Part shown: positions 1 through 9,900 of the stretch, piece after piece
Position numbering within the stretch: the first letter of the stretch is position 1
How the letters are laid out: each line of letters begins with the position of its first letter
Source: Capitulum mitella
Lineage: Eukaryota; Arthropoda; Thecostraca; Pollicipedomorpha; Pollicipedidae
DNA length: 64,000 bases
Assembly (NCBI GenBank): GCA_030062745.1
Contig: CP099839.1
Span: 3,105,001-3,169,000, forward strand
Direction: 5' to 3'
Notes under the pieces: generated by a model
Told to the model about the DNA's origin: nothing
Databases searched by the model: none
The model's input: the letters and a program-made list of their open reading frames with translations, nothing else
Translations under genes and position numbers: made by a program

Positions 1-1281
1 CCCCTCGGCGCCAGCCGTGGGACAGGGGCCTCTCGGTGCGCCTGCGGCGTTCTCCGGCGCAAGTCTCCGCTCCTTCGGCGCCGGACGCTCGTCCGCCACC
101 GGCACGCTCCTGCCGTCTTCCGAGGCCGACCTCGCGCTGGGCGGCCGCAGCTCAGGCGCGGCCGCCGGCGCAGCCCGCTCTTCGCCGTCGGCGTCGACGA
201 CTGCCTCAAGCGGCGGGTAGCCAAGCGCCGCGAGCAGCTCGGCCAGGGGCCGCTGGCGCAGCGGGCTAACCAGCGCACACACGCCCTGGTGCACGCCGGT
301 ACCCTGCGCTATCGCGTCCAGCTGGGCGGCTGGCAGAGGCACGGTGGCGATGCCGCGTGCCGAGCAGGTCTCCAGAAGGCGTGCTAGCCGGTCCCCGACA
401 GCCCCGCGCCGGTGGTAGATACGGCGGATGGTGCGCAGGCCTGCAGTAAGAGCAAGATGGACAGGGTGGAGTCCATACAGCAACTGGTCAGCGTCAGCAT
501 GGTCAAACTCCTCTGACTCAATGAAGCCTAACTTGTCCTTCTTGCGTTGTCTCTTACCACGTGGCTTGTTGCTTGGCTGAATGCCACTGTTCTGATCTGG
601 TCTTTCATCCTGGTGGTTATCATGCAACACCTTGTATGAATCACAGTTTTCCTGGAGATCCCTATGTGCAGTTTTTACATATCCCTTGTTCCAGCTTGCA
701 GCCAACTTGGTTGTGACTTTGGACTTACCTGGCCACTGACCCTTTTTCCTGTTCTGTCTTGCCATGGATTTTGACCACAGATTTTTTTGCTGATCCTCTG
801 CCCTATACCATTCCTTGTTCCAACTTTTCCAGCTTCCACTGTCTTCATCAGATTCTTTGCCTTTCCATTTAGGACTGACTCTTGATTTTACATACTCCTT
901 GCCTGACTTTTCCTGATGCCATTTACCTTCTGTATGCACAAAACTCTTCCAAGAGCCACCATCTTGCACAGGGAATTCTTCATCTGTGCTTCTAATGCCA
1001 TTTCCTTTGGGCCTAGTAGGTGAGTCAACGGTTGCCCAAGGTGTCGAATAATGCTCGTTAAATGCATTGGAACTTACTGTTAATCCTTTGTCCTTGTCTA
1101 CTCTACTCTGATGTTTTTCTAGCCCAACCCGAGTTCTCTCACAATAATTATCACCCTTATCACCCAGACGATCATTTTTATCGTTCGAAGTCTGCTGGGT
1201 TCTTCCAAATGTTAGAACTGATGAAAAGGAGCAGTGACGGCACGCAAGCTGACTGATCGCCAGTGGACGAAGCGACAACAT
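1..1281 (-). CDS. MRM1: MRM1-like mitochondrial rRNA 2'-O-ribose methyltransferase, 5' part (partial)
   Basis: This is one uninterrupted minus-strand reading frame of 427 codons, open at the window edge. The start at 1281 is the first ATG after an in-frame stop at 1321. The N-terminus (MLSLRPLAISQLACRHCSF) is basic, hydroxylated and without acidic residues, as in a mitochondrial presequence. Residues ~25-265 are a hydrophilic linker with repeated Trp motifs (SWNKG, SGSWKSWNKEWY, GGSWKSF). From residue ~267 it matches the SpoU/TrmH substrate-binding domain: LYGLHPVHLALTAG, RTIRRIYHRR, then TGVHQGVCALVSPLRQRPL. The catalytic SPOUT domain would lie further left, outside the window. MRM1 methylates a guanosine of the large mitochondrial rRNA. 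The linker is much longer than in vertebrate MRM1 (about 350 residues in all). Codons 1-265 are AT-rich and CpG-poor, whereas the last 160 are GC-rich. MRM3 is the main alternative family. Confidence 0.78.
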   Translation of the reverse strand, partial: MLSLRPLAISQLACRHCSFSSVLTFGRTQQTSNDKNDRLGDKGDNYCERTRVGLEKHQSRVDKDKGLTVSSNAFNEHYSTPWATVDSPTRPKGNGIRSTDEEFPVQDGGSWKSFVHTEGKWHQEKSGKEYVKSRVSPKWKGKESDEDSGSWKSWNKEWYRAEDQQKNLWSKSMARQNRKKGQWPGKSKVTTKLAASWNKGYVKTAHRDLQENCDSYKVLHDNHQDERPDQNSGIQPSNKPRGKRQRKKDKLGFIESEEFDHADADQLLYGLHPVHLALTAGLRTIRRIYHRRGAVGDRLARLLETCSARGIATVPLPAAQLDAIAQGTGVHQGVCALVSPLRQRPLAELLAALGYPPLEAVVDADGEERAAPAAAPELRPPSARSASEDGRSVPVADERPAPKERRLAPENAAGAPRGPCPTAGAEG

Positions 1282-2304
1282 TTTGTCAGTTTCACTATCA
1301 GTATTAAGGCAGTTCAACCACTAGCAGTCCCAAACCCGCACGGTTTCCAATTCAAAATAATCCTGGTCCCATCCCGTACAACGATTTTCGACGCACCGCC
1401 GCTTATGCGGCCTATCCTAAATGATGGCTAATTTTGCCTATCTCTACGTGAAACGTTCATTCAAAGTTTTCGTCCTTCAAGCGCCAGAATTGAGTCATTA
1501 TTGCTTAGATTGCTTCCGATTCTTTCCTTTGCAAAAGATAAAGTTTTCCGAAGTTTCTTTTACACCACGAAAAAATGTGTTTTAAAAAACATGATGATCT
1601 TACAGTGAGCTGTTGTTAAAGCAGCTTTAATACGAAACGAAAGATAAATTTTTGTTTCATAATATTCATAGCACTTTTCCTGCTTATTCTTTGGACAAGG
1701 AGCCAAAATGTTTTATGATCTGGCAACCTGCAGGCGATAATGCTTCCGAACTGCCCATTTCCGCGGGGATGCAGCGTGGTGAGGTCAGTGGATTTGGCGT
1801 CGGGCAGGCGCGCTTGATTTTCGGCTTCTTGCTGTCATTTACTGAATGAATCAGACATTGCTTTTGAAGTCGGCAGGGCTGCTCTTGTTTGTGTTGGGTT
1901 TTAAATTCCTCCTGGAATTAGGAACGAACACTGCCTGATTCATACCATGTGTGAAAATTTAAGGCGGCGGTAACGGTCGCGCTGGTATCAACTCACCCTT
2001 AATAGCTCGTCACCTGCGGCAGTAACGCCACGGTCGCTGGCTGTGAAACTATAGGACTTGTAGACTCACCTTCCACACCAACTTGACGGGTTTTTTCGCC
2101 GCCTCTCATCGACGGTGGGGGGAGGAGGCGTTCATTGGAAATAAAGTTGCGCCGAAGGGTCAAAGCCGCGCCGAAGGCGCGGTACAGGATATTAGAGGCC
2201 GCAGGCCGAGAATAGGGTGTGATTGGATGTGGTTCTGTCAAGCATAGGTCATGTCACGCGCAGTATCAGGTATCAAGTGATGTCTCAATAGGGATGGTGC
2301 CAGG

Positions 2305-3333
2305 GGTATCGGTTGAGCAGGCTTCCCACTTCTCATAACTCTAAAAACCCACGTAGTTGCCAAGCCATATTGGTGTCAAAAGATGCGCAGTTGAAAAACA
2401 GGTCAAATGCAGGCTTTTGTGCCTTATTAGTGCAACAACTTCTCCAAAATAACCTTTTGGAGTGGTCCAATCACCCACCGCCTTCACAATGAGCACAACG
2501 GCAAAGGACGGAGCATCTCCACGAAACAGATCAACGCCAACCCACAAGGGCCCAGTCTGCGAAGGTTTTGTGGAATATGACGTCACTGAAAGACTTACTA
2601 AAATGCAGCAATCTCGAAACTCGAAAGAAGGAATCTGGCGGTATTGAACGGGACAGGTGGAGTTGGACTGGGACCGATCAACCTAACCTAACCTAACCTA
2701 ACCTAACCTAACCTAACCTACCAAACCTTCATGTTCCCCTCCCTTTTCCGTCCCTCTCTGTCCGTCCCGCCACCATCTCTTTACTTGCCCCTTTCCTGTC
2801 CCAGCGTCTTTCCACCATCCCGTTTCAATACCCTTCAATGCCCATTCCCATACAGTCCTGATCTCTCTCCCTATCCCATCCCGGTCCGATTCCATATCCA
2901 TGTGCAATGCCGGTGATCCTTCTCTGTCCCTGTTCTCTCCCAGGCACTTACGCCTGTCCTTGATCGGTCCCAGTCCACCTCGACCTGTCCCGTTTCAACA
3001 CCGCCGGATTTCGTATTTCGAGATGGCTGCATTTTAGTAAGTCTTTCAGTGACGTCATATTTCACGAAACCTTCGCAAACTGGATCTTTGTGGGTTGGCG
3101 TTGATCTGTTTCGCGGAGATGCTCCGTCCTTTGCCGTCGTGCTAATTGTGAAGGCGGTGGGCGATTGGACCACTTCAAAAGGTTATTTTGGAGAAGTTGT
3201 GGCACTAATAAGGCACAAAAGCCTGCATTTGACCTGTTTTTCAATTTCTCATCTTTTGACACCAATTTGGCTTGGCAACTACGTGGGTTTTCAGAGTTAT
3301 GAGAAGTGGGAAGCCTGCTCAACCATTACCGTG
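2305..3333. repeat. Foldback (inverted-repeat) element with ~375-bp arms
   Basis: The left arm (~2305-2681) and right arm (~2960-3333) are inverted copies of each other with high identity. For example, GGTTGAGCAGGCTTCCCACT on the left reads as its complement at ~3305-3325, and the sequence around TGACGTCA recurs in both. The 278-bp loop starts with (CCTAA)n and continues as a pyrimidine-rich tract. Similar frames read from both arms are a by-product of the inverted repeat. No transposase is visible, so this is a non-autonomous element or an inverted duplication. Confidence 0.85.
2682..2721 (-). repeat. Interstitial arthropod telomere repeat (TTAGG)n
   Basis: About eight perfect CCTAA units, which is TTAGG on the minus strand, the canonical telomere unit of most arthropods. 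The block abuts the inner end of the left foldback arm exactly. Confidence 0.9.
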
Positions 3334-3384
3334 CCAGGCTGGTACTGCTAGAAGGCTCGGATGGCTAGAAGGCTAGAAGGCTCG

Positions 3385-3720
3385 GCGGTTCACAAACAGA
3401 CAGCTGAATATGACATGACGGAAAGACTTACCAAATGGTGGCTGTCTCAAAACTCAAAATTAGCTGAGACAGTACTGGAACAGGATAGGAAGATGGGCAG
3501 GATGAACAAGGACAGACATAAGTACCAGAGAGGGAACAGGGACAGGCAAGGAAAATGGGATTACAGATATGAAAGATCTGGACAAGGGTAAAAGGGAGAT
3601 GAAAATTAATGGAATAGGCATGGAATGGGTGTAGGACAAAACTGTGAAAAGGGACTGGACTTGGAAAGGGACAAGCAAGGGGATGGGACAGGGCCAAGTA
3701 GAGGGATCTGGCAGTCATTC
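3385..3720 (+). repeat. Diverged partial third copy of the foldback arm and loop
   Basis: The segment GAATATGAC..GAAAGACTTACCAAAT followed by CTCAAAACTCAAAA parallels the left arm at 2574-2620. The following GAACAGGGACAGG-type sequence parallels the loop in reverse orientation. It is clearly more diverged than the two arms are from each other and has no telomeric block. Confidence 0.55.
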
Positions 3721-5269
3721 ACTGAATGAACCAAATGGTGTGGATGGTTCTCGAGATTAATGGACAGGATGTTAAAGGCCCTTCAGCCTGTGGAAGGTGA
3801 TGGAATGCTCATCAGTGCCAGGTTAATGGTCCTGGCCAATATCCTGTCATTGCACCAGTCCTATTTCAGTCCTTATTTGCTTCTATCCCTTACTTGTACT
3901 CCCTTTCTGCCTTCCCCCGGCCCCATCTGGGAGGGGAACAGTGTGGAATAGGACTGAGGAAGAGGGGCTGTAATGGGACAGGGACAAGGAATAGCTTGAG
4001 ATAGGACCAGGAGGGGGAGAGGCAGAAAGGGGGAACAGGGATCATAGGGTAGAATCAAATATGGACTGGCATGGGGCTGGTGCATTGAGGATATTGGATG
4101 GGGCCATTAACTGGATTTCGAGTAGGGGAGGCTTTAGCACCTAAAAGAAAGTTAAAGGTTCTTAATTCTTCAGATAGGGCAGCTTGTTGGCCTATTTACA
4201 GCACAATTAAAGCCTCCATAAGTATGTTTGACACCTTTAACATGGTTGCGGACTATGTACGACAGATTGCTCAAGTTACCACGCAACTGTATGTGTATAA
4301 TAAATGTTGGATGCTGTCAAGGTCATGAGTTGTCATGAGAACTTATCATGTAAACATGGCATACCATCTTTTGTGTTCATGCTTTGGGCCTATTGTGCAG
4401 CATCCAAAACTTCCTCTGTATTCAGGTAGCATGACCTTCAATGCAGGAAAGGGACCAACCACAGGTTTGCCTGCCCTTTACACAGAGCTGGGATTTTATA
4501 TCCACAGAACACTGATTTTATTTTTATTTTTCTGAAGCCTGTATCACATTCAACCTTCAGTGTATGATGTTTAAGACTCATGCCAATCAGAAAGAAGGGT
4601 ACTGTGCTCACATCAATGGTTTCTATAATTATGTTTTCATATTAATGTTAGTAGAAACAATGAAAGTGGAACATTCACATATTACGTAATATCAGAATTG
4701 ACAAGGCACATTCAGAGCCGAGACATCAAGCAATGCTAATGACAAGCAAGTGTCAAGTGAACAAAGATGACAGATGCAACTGTTGCTCTGTTGAAGTGAC
4801 TTTGGATGACTGATTGGTACCTGATGAGACCCAAGACTTGATGTAAGATGGGACATTTAAGCTGAAGAAGCTGTGTGCCCTAATGCAGAATCAAACAAAT
4901 GGCTGTGGTTTGTTGTTAAAAATGGGGCATTAATTTGGGAGAAGTCCTTGGTGGGGAATTAAGTACACAGTCATGCATGCTTGGAGATGAATTTTCCATA
5001 AATATTGGTTTTTATGGTCGCTGTTTTCTTTAATAATTTTTTTTTTTTTTTTTTTTTTGCTTTTTTTTATAGGTTCTGCCCCCTTTTTTTTTCCCCCCTT
5101 TTTTTCCCTTCTATCTGCACTCCTGTAGTACATATTGCATACACAATATTATGCACTTCTTCCATGGGTGCTGTGATAGCTGTAAATGACACATCTGTAT
5201 GAAGGCATTTTGTACTGTTGTGTTAGATGAGAAATGTGAGGCTTCTCTGCCTCATGTGGCCTACTTCAT

Positions 5270-6343
5270 ATGTTTCAGGGCACATCACTTGCACAGGGGC
5301 AAGAATGGGGCAAGCTTTCAGAGGCAGACAGGGAAAAGTTACACAAGCAAAATAAAAGAGGCTTGGTGTCTGACTTTAAGCAGTTGAAGTTGGAGCAAGA
5401 GGCATCCAAAAATTGGGACAAGTTTTACAAACGTAATGAAACTAATTTTTACAAAGATCGCCATTGGACAACAAGAGAGTTTTGTGATCTTGCTGACTGC
5501 CCTGAAGATGGAACACAAAAAGTCCTTTTTGAAGTGGGATGTGGTGTAGGGAACTTCTTATACCCACTTCTGAAAGATAGCTTAAGCTGGTTTATACATG
5601 CTTGTGATTTTTCTCCAAGAGCTGTAGATTTTGTCAAATCTCACAAGTTGTATGATGAATCAAGGGTCCATGCCTTTGTGCATGACATTACATTGGATGA
5701 CCTCTGCAGCCATATAATGGAGGGATCTGTAGATGTGAGTTCACTGATCTTTGTGTTGTCATCGATTCATCCTGAGAAGCATAGCCTGGCAATCAGGAAG
5801 ATACATTGGTGTCTGAAGGATGGAGGAGTGGTGGTGTTCCGAGACTATGGAAGATACGATATGGCCCAGATCCGGTTTGGGGCAGGGCAGAAGTTAGCTG
5901 ACAACTTTTATGTACGTCAAGATGGCACCAGGTGAGTTGGTTTAGCATTAGACCATGGCGCATTGTTTGAACAAGGGTTTTCAACCTAATCCTTGCTATC
6001 CATTGTGCATGGCAATGCATGATTCCACTGACCAATTCTTAAGACACATGAGATTGATGCCGACAATCAGCAATTTGATAATGCGCTCAGGACGCAAAAC
6101 GACCTCAGTAATCGGTGTGCCCGAAACACCAATAAAGGTTATGCACTCGTTCATTTCTCAGGGCGTACTATTTTACTTCTCAGGGCGTACTACTTTAGGA
6201 CGGAAGAAGTTTCGTCGTTGTTCTCTGATGCTGGGTTCGACGTAATATCATGCGAGTATATCTCGCGTCGAACAGTAAACAAGAAAGAATGGTGTCGACG
6301 TCCGTCGGACGTTTGTGCAGGGAAAGTTTGCCAGGAGGTCTAA
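5270..6343 (+). CDS. METTL6: METTL6, tRNA-Ser N3-methylcytidine-32 methyltransferase
   Basis: The exons are 5270-5931 and 6184-6343. The product aligns throughout with animal METTL6: VSDFKQLKLEQEASKNWDKF, FYKDRHWTTREF, the SAM-binding motif FEVGCGVGNFLYPLL, the acidic motif ACDFSPRAVDFV, LIFVLSSIHPEK, VVFRDYG and LADNFYVRQDGTR. METTL6 uses SAM, with seryl-tRNA synthetase as partner, to methylate C32 of tRNA-Ser. The intron splits the Arg codon after DGT (AG|G), and exon 2 continues AYYFRTEEVSSLFSDAGF. The ATG at 5270 sits directly upstream of a good acceptor (TTTCAG|GGC), so the true start may lie in an upstream exon. After RTVNKKE the conserved ending (TFVQGKF) continues in another frame because of one extra base near 6288-6291. 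As written, the protein stops at 6343; the conserved frame stays open to 6506. Confidence 0.93.
6155..6198 (+). repeat. 22-bp tandem duplication of the METTL6 exon 2 acceptor
   Basis: The unit TTCTCAGGGCGTACTAYTTT occurs at 6155-6176 and 6177-6198, each with a usable AG. Only the second acceptor (exon from 6184) keeps the METTL6 frame. The first leads to an in-frame stop within 14 codons. Confidence 0.85.
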
Positions 6344-6998
6344 GGACAGCTTGGTATGTTGCATGGAAAAATTGGAAAAAACGTTATTGCACTTATCACT
6401 GACAAAAGCCCTTATCACTGACATTGATCTTGAGGGAAATTATTATTGCCATCATGCACCAATGTATCTGGTCAGTTTCATACAGGAAATTGATGTTGAT
6501 GTGTAGATACAAGTCTGAGAAAACCTTTGATGAGGGCTAGGATGTTCACATAAAATTTTGCACAGCAGTTGTGTGAAGGAATCTGGAAATCTGTAATGAC
6601 CAGCTTGTTGGCTGTCTCATTCATGCATGATCATCATTGTACATGATGAAGTGTTTTCAAGATTGCTGATTACATGATCTTGGTAGCATGGTAAACAAAT
6701 GCTTCTGTGTGTTGACCAGGCACCTGGATCTACATGAAAAGGAAAGATTTCAAAGGCAAGTTTGTTATTTCATGTCGGCTACAAGTGACTTCTTCATTAC
6801 AGGCTGCTCATAATTGCAGCAGTGGCATTAGATGTCATCATTTTGTAGTCATGCTGATGAGAACTGCTTGCTGCACCCTGATGATTCAGAAAATTCCTCG
6901 TTTCTGACATATACCATATTGGTTGAGGGATTTATGTTTTGAGATATCTCTGACATACTTTTTCACTCTCCAGTCTGAAATGGGATAGAATCCTGGAT

Positions 6999-9900
6999 GG
7001 AACAGACATCAGAACTGCTTCTTCTGGATGAAGGTGAGTTAAGCATTGTTGGTTTCAGTTCTCAGTTGAAAAGCATTGTTGATGTTTCATTGTAAGCACA
7101 TCATTAATGGCAGGATTCACAGATGATGAATACACCCATCTGCCATCTGATGATTATTCTGCCTCGTTTTTGACAGAGATGTTTATTGGTCTGTCTTCTT
7201 TTCTGTAGCAATGTGTAACCATAGGCTACTGTTGCAGGAACTCCCTCTACAGCAGGATCATGGCAGCACAGTGAGTGCTTTGTACCTTGTCAGTAGGTTA
7301 CATACAGATAGGTTTGGAGGTAGGCAGGCATTTTGTGGGGACATCTGTGGATTTCTTCGGATTTGTGTAAACTGAATAGCGCAATCATTCGATGTCTCCG
7401 TGTGTGTTGTTCCTGGTTTACATTGTCAATCACCCTGCAGTTCCAATAATTCCGAATTCATGATGAGATACATGCACCACTCTGAGTTTTTGATGACAGC
7501 CTATTAGTCTGAGTCAGCTGAGAAGTGATGCAGTGGACGAGCTAGCCATATTGTGTTAACAGATACGCGTTACAGGGTAGCCTTGCCTGCTGCATCAGAA
7601 GGGATCATCTTCAAAGTGGAACCTGGTAAGGGCGAGCGCCTCTGCATTAGTTCACTCGTTAGTGATCCTAGCATATCTTTCTCCACAAATGGTACAAGGA
7701 TTGTAGGTGTTTGACAGGAATGTTCCAAAATGCTATTACTTTCGGCTAATTTCCCAGCTGATTAGTTTGCCATTGTAACCTATGTATTGCTGGCCCTCGC
7801 CTGCCAGGAATGAAGGACAGTTGTGGGTAGAATAATTCAATATTTGTGGAAGGGTGGACAGAGAAAATGTTCTTTGTTGTGGGCCATGCATCTGAAAGCT
7901 GTCACAAGGCCTACTGCATAAGGCCTGCAGGGGGAATGAAAAATGGAGTTGTCACTTGTTGGCCTTTGCATGAGTCTTAGTTTTCCAAAAGGGTTTCAGG
8001 CTTTTTCCACAGTGTAAGTGAGGAAGAAAGTTGCAGTCCCATGTGGCTTGCCCAACTTAAAGGCTCCTCATTTACTAAGCATGGTATGTGATTGTACCAT
8101 ATGCATTTTGCTGTTTTGTGTGTCTCCAGTGTTTTTTCAGGCATGATTTTCTGAGATTTGAGTAGTTGAAGCCCAGGCTTTTTAAATGATGAAAAGTCAA
8201 CTGAAACTGTGAGTGCACAATGATCGATACAAACATGCACTACCAACTGAGCCAGAATTAATAGATTATTCATTGGCTGTTTTCTTTGAGGGCCTAAGAA
8301 TTTTTGGTTGTTTTTCAGTAAAATGCTGGTGTTCTCTCACCCCTCAAGGTAAGGTTTCCATGGTTTGGATTGTCATTTCCTTCGAAGGGAGTGCTCCACC
8401 TTCAGTGGGTACCTTCTGCTGAGACCCAGTCGGTGGAATGTAGTCAGGAATATTATTAAGATATACCATGTCTCAGACGGCATTGACGGAGTTTGAAGGC
8501 TATCTCCCAGATAAACTGCATGTTTATATTTATCCTGGATTGTCCGTTTTATTCAGCTCTTCATGGTGGGAAAAAACTTTTCCATTGCTACCAGTGGATG
8601 AGGTCAAAATGTCATAGTTATATGGTACATGTATTGTATATATTGTTTAAAAAGATCATAATAGAATATTACTGAGCAGGTTATCAACATTATTCTTGGG
8701 GTCATTGCATTCCATTTCAGAAAAATCAACAAAGTTTGGGCATTCTAAGTTTTCTGCTATTATTCGTCATACAGTGTGCTATGAAGCAAATCAGCATCCA
8801 GATATCATATTGAATGATGAGGTACATGCACCACTCTGTTCGTGATGACAGCCCAACTTGCCTGACCAAGAAGGCTATGTTGCGTTCCACCGGTTGGTTC
8901 GTTTGATATTTATGTAGTTATTTTGCAGGTTAATCGGGACCCTGGTCTGAGCATGCGTCAAACTAGAGGTAATAACCTAAATATCGTTGAATGCGTGCAG
9001 TTTGTGTACTTTCCTTCCAACAAGCGTGTCCTGTCTTGCATGTTGTAACTTTTTCATCTTTATTCTGTTTACGTGTTGTTACGTATTCTGAGAGAGTTGG
9101 TGTGGGTTGTATTTAAGCGTTCTGTATCTTATGTCTGGAGCAGAGCGTCAAGCAGCAACCCGAAAGAAATTCTTGTGCCAATAGCAGCGTGCTGTATCAT
9201 TCGCACGCTGCCGCTACACTTTGATACATGTCGTAACGTGTGTGGCTTCCATACGGACTGCAGTCTTGCAAGGATCCATAGCCCAATACTGCGCATTCAC
9301 TTGCGAATGCAATCTCAATAAAATGTGTATGAGTTGAATTTGTGAGGGCTGCTTTTCAGAACAGACGATTATTGTGATATTCATTTGGGAGGTGGTTAAC
9401 ATTTTACGGTACCGGCGTCGCGAAAAGCTATTTTTGCAGCGCGGCTTTTGTCACCATTTGCAAACGTGGGTGTTAAAATCTAACAGTATTTTAATGGTGT
9501 GTCCAATACCTCATATTTTTTATGACGTCGCAGACTGTTCAATTATGCGTTGTTTTCTAGATGTTGGAAGTGGCGCCGGCTGACCGCTGTTATGGGTGAA
9601 ACTGGGCCCGGTTTGTGAGCCTGGCGCGGTCAGGGAAATGATTGATATGGAGCACGGAATGCAGCGAATCAACGTGGTGAGGATAATCCTACGTTAACGT
9701 TGAGTTGAATGATGAATATGTTGTCTTTGGCTGGGTAAATGATGTAAATTACAAAATACTTACTTTCGTGAGGACCTCTACATGCACTACCACCTGAAGA
9801 AGACTGCATTTTTTTGTCATTTGTACTGAATGATTTTCTCTACCAGTTGCGTTACTTTACAGGGATGGCAACGGAAAGAGAATCGGGATGTCTTCATTCG

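Larger units (their letters stand above)
1282..5269. other. Spacer between divergent MRM1 and METTL6
   Basis: The two flanking genes point away from each other, so this stretch should hold both promoters and the untranslated first exon(s) of METTL6. I see no convincing coding exon. It contains a foldback repeat with telomeric pentamers, a purine/pyrimidine-skewed tract to ~4085, and a T-rich stretch (5038-5106) that could be the polypyrimidine tract of the last METTL6 5' intron. Confidence 0.6.

Noticed and set aside
2341-3351. Matching ~80-residue peptides on opposite strands
   Set aside because: They are read from the two arms of the foldback repeat and do not represent a conserved protein.
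7440-7467. Possible exon resembling the end of the 8721-8821 exon
   Set aside because: It has a good acceptor but the donor position reads ATACAT instead of GT, so it looks like a decayed copy rather than a used exon.
8150-8262. Possible tRNA gene on the minus strand (GGCTCAGTTGGTAGTGCATG)
   Set aside because: A-box-like only; the B box is badly degenerate and no cloverleaf forms. At most a decayed SINE.
9073-9321. Frame ending near an AATAAA in an intron of the uncharacterised gene
   Set aside because: No domain, no good start, and flanking exons continue in phase past it.
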